A stretch of 64,000 nucleotides of DNA from the NCBI GenBank assembly GCA_010909165.1, contig VJWM01000126.1, positions 1 through 64,000 of the forward strand, in the 5' to 3' direction. A program made the translations under genes and the position numbers. The notes beneath the pieces are model-generated. The model did no database searches. It saw only the letters and a list, made by a program, of their open reading frames with translations, and was not told the DNA's origin. This document shows positions 33,088 to 45,154 of this stretch, one piece after another (position 1 is the stretch's first letter; every line of letters begins with the position of its first letter). Origin of the DNA: Anthoceros angustus. Lineage: Eukaryota > Streptophyta > Anthocerotopsida > Anthocerotales > Anthocerotaceae.

Positions 33088-36000
33088 ATGGCTCCTAAAA
33101 GAAAACCCACGGGCTCGGGCCGGAAGAAAACAAGGATCTGGTCAAGTTATGGCTGCCATATACTAGGCAGTGTCAAATCCATGTTCGATATCGCAACTCA
33201 TCCGCAGGATGATGGTAAAGTTGATGGTGTCTTGGTGCACGAAGGAACTTACTTAGTTCCCAAAAGACTTGCCCAAACCGCCAAGGCGATTTTCATCCAA
33301 GAAGGACGCTCGACGTGCGGTGAGTTTGTTCAAGAGGAGAAGGGTGGACACTCGACTGGCTTTGGTTGAAGGTCCTCTTGCGAGATTACTAACTATGTCG
33401 TTGTCCGAGAGAGGGGTCCGGTTGTGGGGAGAATGATTTCTTGATAACCGACGATCCCATGGTTGTGAGTCTTGCCAAAGCTGAGTCTAGAGATTTGCGT
33501 GCTGCCGTTGAGCAGAATGCTTTACAGTGGCTTTTCCATGCTGTGGTTCCCCGACCGAGTCATCCCGATCAAGAAGTGCTTGATATGTTTGAGAGGCTAA
33601 AGTGTGATGATCCCAAGATGACTTTGCCATGGGTATGGAGGAAATTGATGATGAAGCAATTTTGAGAGTGGATTTGACCCAATAGTCCCGGAGGGAGCTG
33701 AATGATGCTTGAGTGGTGGGGAGGATAGGTCCAAACGCGTAATAAGCGGTGTCAAGTCGTCTTAGGGCCTTTATGAAAGTGAGTGGGGTCGGGGATGGGA
33801 TATCTGCTGAGGATATCCTCACAAGGATCTAATCTTATTCGATATCCTTTTTCCATCAAGTTCGAATCAAGGACAATAGGAGATTTTCTCAAACGTAAGT
33901 AGTGATGTTTTGACTTGTTGATTTTGATAGTTGACTTTCTTCACATGACTGATTTTGTTCTCTTGTGCGTTGATGTCTTTCTTTCGTGGTTTTAACCGAA
34001 TTTTAACAAGGAAGTGCATCTTGAACCAAAGCCGGCTTGGTTCGATGTTCCGTGATCAACATGTTTCATGGAATTTTCCATGGGTCCTGTGCCGGGTTGC
34101 GTCCATGAAAATCGAAGGACAATAGGAGATTTTCTCCGAAGCGTAAGTAGTGATGTTTTTACTTGTTGATTTTGATAGTTGACTTTCTTCACATGATTTT
34201 GTTCTCTCTTGTGCGGTTGATGTCTTTCTTTCGTGGTTTTAACCGATTTTAACAAGGAAGTGCATCTTGAACCAAAGCCGGCTTGGTTACGTTCGTGATC
34301 AACATGTTTCATGGAATTTTCCATGGGTCCCGAGCGTTGGTTGCGTCCATGAAAATCGCAAGGACCTTGGGATTGTGTCATGTCGAAAGAGGTGAAGTTG
34401 ATTTCGATGATGAGCGGATTCTTTCACACGAGATCATCAATGCTCATTTGGGCGGGGCTCAAAAAGGTAATATTGTTGGTTTAGGGGTGCACTTTGATTG
34501 TTCATTTATGGTTTTAAACACGGAGGCCTTATGCCTCTATTGTTTGCGGTGTGCATATTTTGCATGACCAGTTTGGAGTTCGAGGTGGTGAAGAGTTACA
34601 TAACCGCTCATCGGGACTTCTCTCGCAGATTCAGCGGACCTTTTGTTCGATGTTTTGGTTGTTTTGTTCATTGTATCTTTGACATTGTTCATTGTATCTT
34701 TGTTTTGATGTCTTGTATTTTGGTTGTTTTGATGTCAGTATTAAGCTCGCTTTTATTTGCGGTATCAGAACGGCTTTCAAAAATTACAAAGTGGACATGA
34801 AGAATTACCAGTGAGCATTTCCGTCAAAAGGTCAAGATTTACGAGGTGATGTTATCGAAACTTTTAGAGTCATATTGAACACTCTCCCAAGTGGTCTCAA
34901 ACGACAAAAATTTGTCAATTCGTGGTTTTGTTCAATTCAACGATTGATAACCCAAGATCAAATGTAAGTTTGTTGTTATTTGGGCTTAAGTTTTGTGGTT
35001 TGTATTTACTAACTGCTTGTTTTTGGCTAGGCTTGGTATGCAAAACTCCGTGTTTCAAAAGGAATGTTGTCAAGGTTCATGAAGACCATGGTACCGGGCT
35101 TGTTGGCTATTACACCAATAAGAGCTGCCGTGTAACAATGATTACACGCTTGACGATGGCTCGGTGCCTTCGATGCCGGGAGAAGTGTGACCGCCATAAA
35201 GCGGATCTTTGGATTCTCAAGGTAATATGTTTTGAAAGCTTGTGACATTTGAGTCCTTTGTATGTTCCTTCCCGACGCTCGATATGGTTTGCGATATGAT
35301 GGCCCGTCAAGCAAACAAAAGCAGAAGAGTCCTTGTTCTGAACGGCGATCCTATCGGAGCTTTTGAACCAAGAACTCAATCGGATGCGGGATGATTTAAG
35401 GGTGTTCTTCCGTCAAGCTGTCCTCAATGTGACCACGAAATTGTATTTTCTAGTCACCAAGATCGCACTTGAAAAGTGCAACAGTTAACAATGTAAGTGT
35501 TTGAGATTTGTTGCAAGTTTTGTAGGACTTGTTTTGATTAATCGTGTCGACTTGTTTTTGTGTGTTAGGTGTCCGTGCCACTCGTTGTTCATCATGAAAG
35601 CGGACCTTTGAACAATGTCGACCGAATCGAGTTTTCCGCACCATGTGGTCCACTTTGTCACAAGTTCGAGTTGGTATTGTCGGGTTCCTTGGTTGCGCCC
35701 CGCCATGTTGGATCTGTTTTAATCATACCGGGTCTTTGTTGTTACGGGCGTGGGAGATGTGGTGTTTTGGTTGCAAACATACCGAAAGCAAAGGCCAAGG
35801 CATCCGGATGGATAATGAGCACAACAATGGGTGTTCTAGTGAAATTCCATATGTTGACAAGGTTGATTCTTTGTCTGCTTGTTTTGTTTTCTCTTCTTTT
35901 GGAGTTTCGATTATGTTTATCTTGGCGGTTGTGAATCCTGCGACTAGTGGAAGCATTTCATCATCCCTCATTTCAACATTGATACACGAGGGAAGTGGAT

Positions 36001-36974
36001 GCGTGGTCCCTCCGTTGGAGGGCATTGTGCATAGTGAGTGTGATCATCATCCGGTTAACCAGATGTAAATGTGTGGTAGCACCTCTGGATATTGTATTGC
36101 AATGTGCAAATGGAAATGGAAGTGGCTTTGAGCGCTTGCCGAGATTCGAGTACGGAATTGGAGTATGATAGATGAAACAGAATTGGAGTTTCAGCAAAAG
36201 GATTTGGAGGCTCTTATAGAGACAGAGGCGAAAGCGCTTGAATTACGAGTCTCTAAGCAAAGAGAGAAAGCCCTTGAGATTCGAGGCGGAGAAATGTGGA
36301 GAGGAGACAAGAGCACATTAAGCATCAAGAGAAATCAAGCGGCAGATGGAGCAAGAGGTTCAAGACGCAGTGGAAAAGAGAACAGAGCGTAAGAATGTGC
36401 CTCGAGATATTTGCACGCTATCTCGCGAAAATCCGTCGATTGGTAAGTTTTCTTATGCTCTTTATTAATCGGTACATTGAAAATCAATGGTTGTATTTTA
36501 TTAGGTTGTCACCTTGCGTGAAGCGGACAATTTCGCCCAAGTCCTCGCCTTCATCAATTGGTTGCCAAGAATGATGCCGTATAACCGCCAATCAAGCCAA
36601 GTGGTCGTGAAAATTACGTTTTCAATGTATAATTGTACAATTTCCTAAATAAGGTGAGTATTATTTCCTAAGTATTTGCTATGATTATTTCCAGTGTTTT
36701 CTAGTATCGCCTAATCACGGTTTGTGTCTGTTTCGTTTTGTTTTGTAGGTTCCATTGTTGTTGAAGTAGAGTTCAATCTAGCGAGTTCAATCTATCGGTA
36801 TTTACTCTTCATTAGTTGAATTTGTATTTCATGCCATTCTCGGATATACAGAAACTCGCAAAGAAAAGGTTTCTTTGTTGGTTTTGTATATCCCGGATCC
36901 GCATGAATATTATTTAATGTAAAATGTTTTTGTCGATTAGCGATTTTGGTGGGATTTCTAGAATGAGCTTCTAG
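33088..36974 (+). pseudogene. Element-X gene B, left copy
   Basis: Starts MAPKRKPTG after a TTTTTGCAG acceptor. Matching exons follow in order: GVLVHEGTYLVPK (33,230), PDQEVLDMFERLKC and TLPWVWRKLMMKQF (33,570-33,665), NMFHGIFHGS (34,300), DFDDERILSHEIINAHLGG (34,395), GYYTNKSCRVTMITRL (35,110), VVHHESGPLNN (35,590), VLVANIP (35,770), a coiled coil with LEALIE and ELRVSKQREKA (36,200), FINWLPRMM (36,552), and a last exon ending RMSF at 36,974. Relative to the right copy it has lost or altered many CAG/CTG sites and carries a duplicated exon block at 33,866-34,355. Function unknown. Confidence 0.6.
33866..34355 (+). repeat. Tandem duplicate of a gene B exon-intron block
   Basis: The block from AAGGACAATAGGAGATTTTC through CCGGCTTGGTT and TTCATGGAATTTTCCATGGG occurs twice, at about 33,868-34,108 and 34,110-34,355. 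The right X copy has it once (43,960-44,340 region). Period is about 243 bp. Confidence 0.85.
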
Positions 36975-37205
36975 ACCTTTGGTATTCACTTGGTCGTCAT
37001 GTTTTCTACTCTAGTGCTCTATTTTCTACCTTGATGGTAGATGATTTTACCCCACTTGTATGGTTCGTTGTTTTGTACCTTGATGGTAGATGATTTTCTA
37101 CTATCTTGTAATGAATTTTACTCTGGGTAAAATAATGACCAAAAGGTCAATTTTCTCTCTCTAAAATTTACCGCACTACCCCAAAAACTAGTTACGCCGA
37201 GGCCC

Positions 37206-40200
37206 CGCATTTATACGCGATTTTACGAGTTGGAAGCTCTGCCGAACAAATAAATTCAAATGTAGAATCGCCCACACCAGTACCCAAACATTCACCCTCA
37301 TACGATTTAATAATTGGCTTCCAGCGAATTGTTCGACCCACCGTGACACGCAATCACTCTTTCTTTTCCTTCCCGATCCACTGCAAGTATGCCCGATTCC
37401 GTTGCACTCCAATGCAGATACTGAGTGAACGGTTTTCAAAATCAGGCCGTTTGAGCATGGGCCTTTCTGACAGTTGATCCTTTAACTCCTGCCAAGCATG
37501 TTCATGTTTTTGCTCCCACTGCCATTGTGCCCCCTTTTTCATCAGATCATACAATACCTTGCGAGTGCTGCTCATGTTCTTGATGAATCGGCGATAATAG
37601 TTGACAAGTCCCAAGAATGCTCTCAACGCGGCTACGTCCCTTGGTCTTGGCATAAGATTGACAACTGCACCTTCGCCACGCGGCAAAGACGCCTCGGCAC
37701 AATCTTGTGGCCCAAGTATTCTATCTCCTTGTAAGCAAACTTACACTTCTTTGGATGTGCCTTCACCAGAATCGACATACCGCAGCAACGCTTCGAGGTG
37801 CTGAATGTGTTCCTCTGCATCAAAAACACCAATGTCATCAATGTAACACCTCACGAATGGTAATCCTTGCAACTCCAAGTCTCGCCACCCTCCGAAAGTA
37901 GATGGAAGCGTTTTCAGCCCAAAAGGCATCGCTCCCATTCCCACAACTGTTCTTTGCCCCGAGCCGTTTTACACTTGTCTTCTTCGATGACAATTTGATT
38001 GAATCGAGCGGAAATCCAACGTCAGAAAATACTTGGCCGCCAATCGCAAAGATTTCATCCGGGGTAGGCATGGGATATCGCTCCATAGGCGTTACCTCAT
38101 TCGGCCCGATAATCTCCACACATCCGCTTTGTCCTTCCATTCGCCGTTTCGTCTTTCTTTAGCGGAAGTGGCCGCAGATACGTGAACTTGATTTCAATTA
38201 ATCCACCGCAGCAAGTTCCCTACACCGCTTATCCACAATGTCCCACTCTGCTGGGCTCAACTTGTGCCGTCTTCGGAAAACCGGCTCATTGGTAGTAGTG
38301 ATGATTTTGAACTTGATGCGCTCATAACGTCCCAGCTCTTGCCAGCTGAACGCGAAGGTACCCCGATTCTTCTCCAAAGATCTCCGGATCCCGCATTGAT
38401 CCTCGATATTCAAGTCCTCACATATTTGCCATACATGAGTTGAATGCCCACTCGTGCTTTCCACTCGACGATACTTCCGCACTATTCGCAGATTTGGGTA
38501 CTTGTCCCGACGGACGTAAACTCTTCCCGTCACCCATCATCATACACGACCTTCCCTGTCTATCGACTTGCATTCACCGTGTGGCTATTCCACACTCACC
38601 AACCATTGCACACGTGTCGTCAAATGCTTGTCCCGGTTTGCATCCGAAAGCTTGACACACCTCGCGTATAGGTGCCATCGTCAAAACCCATCGCTCGTTC
38701 CGCTCTACAATCGTGGGTTCCCCATCTCCTCACCATTCATGTTCAATACCATGCCCGCACCACCTCGGCGAAAGGCATATGGTGAGCCGTCTTGACGATG
38801 TGGGCCAAGCTCTCTGGTTCTCCCACAATATTGACAGGATAGTGTGGCAACCTATCCATCCTGCTCACACATTGCGATCGCCCGCCTCCTCAAGGATCCC
38901 ATCCAGTTCCGCTTAGTTGGTGTGGTTAAACTGATCTTTGCTGAGTGTTTCCACACTGCAATGCTGTGTCGCGGAGACGATGAGCATCGACACCGCTTGC
39001 ACCGTCAATGATGAACTCCTCGCCCGGCTCGACCTTTTCATAATTTTCTCTCACATGACCCGTTTGTCAAAGCTCAAACATTCTCCAGCAAGTACCAACA
39101 TGCCGGATTGCATCGCTGCACTTCTCTCGATCCGTATCACTTCCCCGCCCGTGACTCCGTTGCCTTGACCACGTCCGCCTTGGAAAAGGTCTTGCACTCC
39201 CATCCCGCAATCCATGTCAACCGGGCATCTCATCAGGCGTGCTTTTCCCACCAAAGATCACACAAGCGCTTTGGTCGGCACCCTTATGGCTTCCACACTC
39301 GAAGCTCGGATGCATTTTTGTAGCGATAATCCTGGATTTGGCCAACGCCGAGTCTTCTCATCAATTTCTACACACGTATACTTCCGTGCCAATCCCACAT
39401 CGCAAAGACACACTCCACCACTACTAATCCTCGAACACAACTCCATGAGATGGATGCCCTGCTCATGCACTCGCCACCGAATCACTTGGTTATCGATTTG
39501 TAACCCCAGTTTCCTATGATCATTGCGGGGTGCTTCTTCCGGACAATTGCGGTGATTCGCCATATTTGCATCCGCTCGAATCGCTCTCTTTCCAAAGCCT
39601 CTACGGGTGGGTATACTCACGCGCACATCATTCGATGTCGTGCTTTCTTTCGACACCTCGTGTCGTGCCAGGTCTTGCGTCTCTTCCCACACCTCCCCTC
39701 GGTGAACACTCTCGGCTGTGCACGCCGTGAACGCCAGCATACTTCTTGATCTTTCACCATGCCTCCTCATGTCCAGAGGAATTCTGGCGACATGTGTGAA
39801 ATCTCCATCCCGCCACTTTGGCCTGTAAAACGCCACGGAGTGCAGCGGATCCACCCCCATTGCTGGCCCGTGCGTAGCATCTGCACCCAATAACACATCA
39901 TAGTTTCGTGCATCTGAAACCAAACAATGTACTTCCACCACACACGCATCCGCTCGAATCGCTCTCTTTCCAAAGCCTCCTCTGGTGGGGAGTCGACTCA
40001 CGCGCATCATTCGATGTCGTGCTTTCTTCGACACCTCGTGTCGTGCAGTCTTGTCTCTTCCACACCTCCCTCGGTGAACACTTTTACTGCAGTGAGCATG
40101 ACATACTTCTTGATCTTTCACCATGCCTCCTCATGTCCGGAGGAATTCGCGACATGTGTGAAATCTCCATCCGCCACTTTGGCCTATAAAAGCCGCAGTG

Positions 40201-40870
40201 CGGCGGATCCACCCCATTCTTTGGCCCGTCGTAGCATACACAATAACACATCATAGTTTCGTGCATCGAAACCAAACAATGTACTTCCACCACACACGCA
40301 TCTGCTGTTCACGGCTTATACTCTATCCGAATCGGATCGCGAGTCATCCCCATCACTGTTCTTTGGTGCTGCGGATGTGGTGATCCATACCTCACACGCC
40401 GCTTGTCTCCATACGATTCGGTGCTTCTTGCACCGTGCCCCAAGCAACACGGATCGGCACGGTGTCTACTAACACACACTCCGGTGCAAAGCCATTGGCG
40501 GTGACTTCTCGTTCGCGATTCTTCACTAACGCTATTCCACCTTTCCCTAGCCGGCTTTAGGTGATCACCACGTGGTGACAAGCCGGACACCATGTTCAAC
40601 TCGGTGGCTTCCTTCTTAATCCATGCCCGCATTGCTTGCTTGAACGGTTGTGTCCGGATCCCTGTGTCCCGCAAACTTACGGTACATCCATGGCTTTTTC
40701 CAATGTAATCAGATTAGGAACAACCTCATCCGATGTGTGGCGTCGTCCTCGTCTGGATGCACGAATGACTTGGGCATTCTCAACTGATTCGCCCCATCGG
40801 CCTTCACTTTTACACCTTGCCGAAATCAATGCTTCCCACTTTGGTCTCGCTTGACCTTTCCGATCATCAA
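37206..40870 (-). pseudogene. pol: Gypsy protease, reverse transcriptase and start of RNase H
   Basis: From 40,870 down: the aspartic protease site near 40,480 reads ECVLVDT then eroded sequence and DPCCLG, where the GACACCG suggests a damaged DTG triad. YDVLLGADATHG follows (39,880), then ELGRYERIKFKIITTTNEP and LSPAEWDIVDKRCREL (38,220-38,340), YPMPTPDEIFAIGGQVF (38,050), MPFGLK and the RT catalytic CYIDDIGVFDAEEH (37,830-37,930), CKFAYKEIEYLGHKI (37,720), FLGLVNYYRRFIKNM (37,570-37,620), then RNase H up to SFQLV, where X begins. This is the core replication enzyme of gypsy elements. YIDD is a normal catalytic variant. Frames are broken many times, and the protease part is duplicated. Confidence 0.85.
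39568..40298 (-). repeat. Tandem duplication of the gypsy protease-RT linker (378/353 bp)
   Basis: GCATCCGCTCGAATCGCTCT starts both units (39,568 and 39,946) and both end in CTTCCACCACACACGCATC. The second unit is a shortened version of the first: GTCCAGAGGAATTCTGGCG becomes GTCCGGAGGAATTCGCG, TGCATCTGAAACC becomes TGCATCGAAACC. The losses fall at CTG and CAG. Confidence 0.85.
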
Positions 40871-40873
40871 CGC

Positions 40874-40906
40874 GTAGTCGCTGGGCCTCGTCTGGGCCTC
40901 GACTAC
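40874..40906. repeat. Inner terminal hairpin of X (right copy)
   Basis: Arms GTAGTCG and CGACTAC are exact reverse complements, with two copies of TGGGCCTCG inside. Layout matches the outer hairpin (GAACGGTC...GACCGTTC enclosing two GGCC blocks). The left copy shows a damaged version near 37,180-37,210. Confidence 0.7.
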
Positions 40907-41136
40907 CAGCTGGTTTTTTTTCGGGGTAGTGCAGGTAAATTTTTAGAGAGAGAAAATTGACCTTTTGGTCATTATTTTACCCATAGAGTAAAATTCATTA
41001 CAGTATAGTAGAAAATCATCTACCATCAAGGTACAAAACAACTGAACCATACAAGTGGGGTAAAAATCATCTACCATCAAGGTAGAAAATAGAGCACTAG
41101 AGTAGAAAACATGACGACCAAGTGAATACCACCGGT

Positions 41137-44100
41137 CTAGAAGCTCATTCTAGAAATCCCACCAAAATCGCTAATCGACAAAACATTTTCTGTTAAATAA
41201 TATTCATGCGGATCCGGGATATACAAAAACCAACAAAGAAACCTTTTCTTTGCGAGTTTCTGTATATCCGTAATGGCATGAAATACAAATTCAACTAATG
41301 AAGAGTAAATACCAGAATAGATTGAACTCGCTAGATTGAACTCTACTTCAACAACAATGGAACCTACAAACAAAACGAAAACAAAGACACAAACCGTGAT
41401 TAGGCCGATACTAGAAAACACTGAAATAATCATAGCAAATACTTAAGAAATGATACTCACCTTATTTAGGAAATTGACTGTATAATTATATGATTGAAAA
41501 CGTAATTTTCACGACCACTTGGCTTGATTGGCGTTGTACAAAGATCATTCTTGGCAACCAATTGATGAAGCGAGGACTTGGAAATTGTCCGGCTTCACGC
41601 AAGGTGACAACCTAATAAAATACAACCATTGATTTTCAATGTCTGCGATTAATAAAGAGCATAAGAAAACTTACCAATCTCGACGGATTTTCGCAGATAG
41701 CGGCAAATATCTCGAGACACATTCTTCGCTCTCTTTTCCACTGCGGTCTTGAACCTCTTGCGCTCTATCTGCCGGCTTTCTCTTGATGCTTAATGTGCTC
41801 TTGTCTCCTCTCCACATTTCTCCGCCTCGATCTCAAGGGCTTTCTCTCTTGCTTAGAGACTCGTAATTCAACCGACGCCTGTCTCTCTATAAGAGCCTCC
41901 AAATCCTTTTGCGAAACTCCAATTCTGCTCATCATCATACTCCAATTCCGTACTCGCGCAATCTCGAAGCCGCTCTCAAAGCCACTTCCATTTCCATTTG
42001 CAACACAGTCGCAATACAATATCGAGGTGCTACCACACCACATTTCGTCTCCGGTTAACTCGGATGATGATCACACTCACTATGCACAATGCCCTCCAAC
42101 AGAGGGACCATCGCATCCACTTCCCTCAGTGTATCAATGTTGAAATGAGGGAGAAGGTCGCTTCCACTAGTCGCAGGATTCACAACCGCCAAGATAAACA
42201 TAATCGAAACTCCAATTCCTTTACATCTATCATACTCCAATTCCGTACTCGCGCAATCTCGAAGCGCTCAAAGCCACTTCCATTTCCATTTTACGTCGCG
42301 GTGCAATACAATATCGAGGTGCTACCACACCACATTTACATCTGGTTAACCGGATGGTGATCACACTCACTATGCACAATGCCCTCCAACAGAGGGACCA
42401 CGCATCCACTTCCCTCAGTGTATCAATGTTGAAATGAGGGCTGAAATTTCCACTAGTCGCAGGATTCACAACGCCAAGATAAACATAATCGAAACTCCAA
42501 AAGAAGTGAAAACAAACAAATGACAAAGAATCAACCTTGTCAACATATGGAATTTCACTAGAACACCCAGTTGTTGGTCTACTGTTATCCATCTGAATGC
42601 CTTGGCCACTGCTTTCAGGAGGTATGTTTGCAACCAAAACGCCACAGTCTCCCACCTGCCCATAACAACAGAGACCAGTATGATTAAAACAGATCCAACA
42701 TGGCCAGACTGCAACCAAGGAACCTGACAATACCAACCTGAACTTCAGGACACAGTGGACCAAATGGTGCAGGAAAACTCAGTTCGGTGCTGACATTGTT
42801 CAAAGGTCTGCTTTCATGATGAACAACAGGAGTTGCTACAGAGACCTAACACACAAAAAACAAGTCAAGACACAGGATTAGTCCAAAAAACAAGTCCCTA
42901 CAAACTTGCAACAAATCTCAAACACTTACATTGTTAACCTGTTGCACTCGCAAGGGGTGCTGATCTTCAGGCTGACTAGAAAATACAATTTCAGGAGTCA
43001 CATTGAGGACAGTTGACGGAAGAACACCCCTTAAATCATCCTGCATCCGATTCAGTTCTTCGTTCAAAAGCTCCTGATAGGATCGCCGCTCACGAACAAG
43101 GACTCTTCTGCTGCTTTGCTTGACTGCACGGTCATATCTCGCAAACCATATCAAAACATCGTGAAGGAACATACAAAGGACTCAAATGTCACAAGCTTTC
43201 AAAACATATTACCTTGAGAATCCAAAGATCCGCTTTATGGCCAACACACTTCTCCCAAAGATCGAAGGCACCGAGCCATCGTCAAACGTGTAATCATTGT
43301 TACACGGCAGCTCTTATTGGTGTAATAGCCAACGAGCCCACCGCTACCCATGGTCTTCATGAACCTTGACAACATTCCTTTTGAAACACGGAGTTTTGCA
43401 TACCAAGCCTAGCCAAAAACAAGCAGTTAGTAAATACAAACCACAAAACTTAAGCCCAATAACAACAAAACTTAAGCCCAATAACAACAAAACTTACATT
43501 TGATCTTGGGTTATCAATTGTTGAATTGAACAAAACCCCGAATTGATGATTTTTGTCGCTTGACCACTTGGGAGAGTGTTCAATATGACTCTAAAAGTTT
43601 CGATAACATCCCGTCAGAATCTTGACCTTTGACGAAAATGCTCACTCTGGTAATTCTTCATGTCCACTTTATAATTTTTCGAAAGCCGTTCTTGATACCT
43701 GCAAATAAAAGCGAGCTTAATACAGTACATCAAAACAACCAAAACATACCAGTACGTCCAAGATACAAAACAACCAAAACATACCGAACAAAAGGTCCTC
43801 GAATCTGAGAGAACGAAGTCCACGATGAGCGGGTTATGTAACTCTTCACCACCTCGAACTCCAAACTGGTCATGCAAAAATATGCACACACGCAAACAAT
43901 AGAGACAGACCTCCGTTTAAAACCATAAATGAACAATCAAAGTGCACCCCTAAACCAACAATATTACCTTTTTGAGCCCAAATGAGCATTGATGATCTCG
44001 TGTGAAAGAATCACGCTCATCATCGAAATCAACTTCACCTCTTTTCGACATGACACAATTCCAAGATCCTTGCGATTTTCATGGACGCAACCACCGCTCG

Positions 44101-45154
44101 GGACCCATGGAAAATTCCATGAAACATGTTGATCATCGAACATCGTAACCAAGCCGGCTTTGGTTCAAGATGCACTTCCTTGTTAAAATTCGGTTAAAAC
44201 CACGAAAGAAAGACATCAACCTGCACAAGAGAGAATGAGAAATCAGTCATGTGAATGAAAGTCAGAACTATCAAAATCAACAAGTCAAAAAACATCACTA
44301 CTTACGTTTCTGGAGAAAATCTCCTGTTGTCCTTCAGATTCCGAACTTGATGGAAAAAGGGTATCAGAATAAGATTTAGATCCTTGTAAGGAATATCCTC
44401 AACAGGAGTATCCCATCCCCTGACCCCACTCACTTTCATAAAGGCCCCGACGACTTGACACCGCTTATTATTCGCCGCTTTGGACCTATCCTCCCCACCA
44501 CTCAAGCATCATTCACTCCCTCCGGGACTATTGGGTCAAATCCACTCTCGAAAATTGCTTCATCATCAATTTCCTCCATACCCATGGCAAAGTCATCTTC
44601 GGATCATCACACTTTAGCCTCTCAAACATATCAAGCACTTCTTGATCGGGGATGACTCGGTCGGGAACCACAACAGTATGGAAAATCGCCCAAAGCATTC
44701 TGCTCAACGGCAGACACAAATCTCTAGACTCATGTGTTTTGGCGGCACTCACAACCATGGGATCGTCGTTATCAAGAAATCATTCTCCCCACAACCGGAC
44801 CCCTCTCTTTAATCGACATAGTTAGTAATCTCGCAAGAGGACCTTCAACCAAAGCCACAGTCGAGTGTCCACCCTTCTCCTCTTCTCGAACAAACTCACC
44901 GCACGTCCGAGGCCCTTCTTGGATGAAAATCGCCTTGGCGGTTTGGGCAAGTCTTTTTTGGGAACTAAGTACGTTCCTTCGCTGTGCACCAAGACACCAT
45001 CAACTTTACCATCATCCTGCAGCGGATGAGTTGCAGTATGCAGAACCGCGGATTTGACACGCTGTCTTGTATATGGCTTGGCCATAACTTCAGCCAGAGA
45101 TCCTTGTTTTCTTCCCGGCCCAGCAGGCCCAGTGGGTTTTCTTTTAGGAGCCAT
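41137..45154 (-). CDS. Element-X gene B, right copy (multi-exon, unknown function)
   Basis: The ATG at 45,154 follows a CTTTTGCAG acceptor. Exon 1 reads MAPKRKPTGPAGPGRKQGSL, then DDGKVDGVLVHSEGTYLVP and a Lys/Arg-rich stretch KKGLGRAVSLFEKRRR. Next come EVLDMFERLKC and LPWVWRKLMMKQF (44,530-44,640), FHGIFHGS (44,100), GYYTNKSCRVTMITRL (43,290-43,340), WFARYDRAVKQSSRR through PEDQHPLRVQQVNN (43,150-42,925), SVATPVVHHESRPLNN (42,800-42,850), VGDCGVLVANIPPESSGQG (42,590-42,660), REVDAMVPLLEGIVH, the coiled coil ELRVSKQERKA, FINWLPRMIFVQRQ (41,540), and the final exon SIVVEVEFNLASS to RMSF ending at 41,137. Introns are about 75-110 bp with GT-AG ends. The basic N-terminus suggests a nucleic-acid-binding or nuclear protein. 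I recognise no family and see no obvious DDE or Tyr/Ser recombinase signature. Confidence 0.55.
41912..42489 (-). repeat. Tandem duplication of gene B 3' exons (294/284 bp)
   Basis: GAAACTCCAATTC starts at 41,912 and 42,206, and GAAACTCCAAAAG at 42,490 starts the next. Each unit spans the exon with REVDA and part of the coiled-coil exon. The left X copy has this once. One unit probably represents the true exon. Confidence 0.8.

Larger units (their letters stand above)
23516..37205 (-). mobile_element. Element X, left copy (unknown class)
   Basis: About 13.7 kb, the reverse complement of 40,874-52,500 over most of its length, with extra internal duplications. The ends lie inside gypsy RNase H. 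Near both junctions the minus strand reads TCGTAA, a possible target duplication, and removing X restores QLVTDHR. It contains gene A (minus), a repetitive leader, and gene B (plus). The outer end has the GC-rich hairpin at 23,539-23,571; the inner end has CGCGTA, GGGGCCTCGGCGTAAC and CACTACCCC motifs. No transposase, helicase, integrase or RT was recognised. Confidence 0.55.

Noticed and set aside
37170-40935. CACTACCCC at 37,174 and GGGGTAGTG near 40,926 as CACTA (EnSpm) transposon termini bounding the gypsy RT piece
   Set aside because: The interval is gypsy protease-RT colinear with flanking gag and RNase H, and similarity between the two sides extends outward through the whole X arms. 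The motifs belong to the inner ends of the two X copies.
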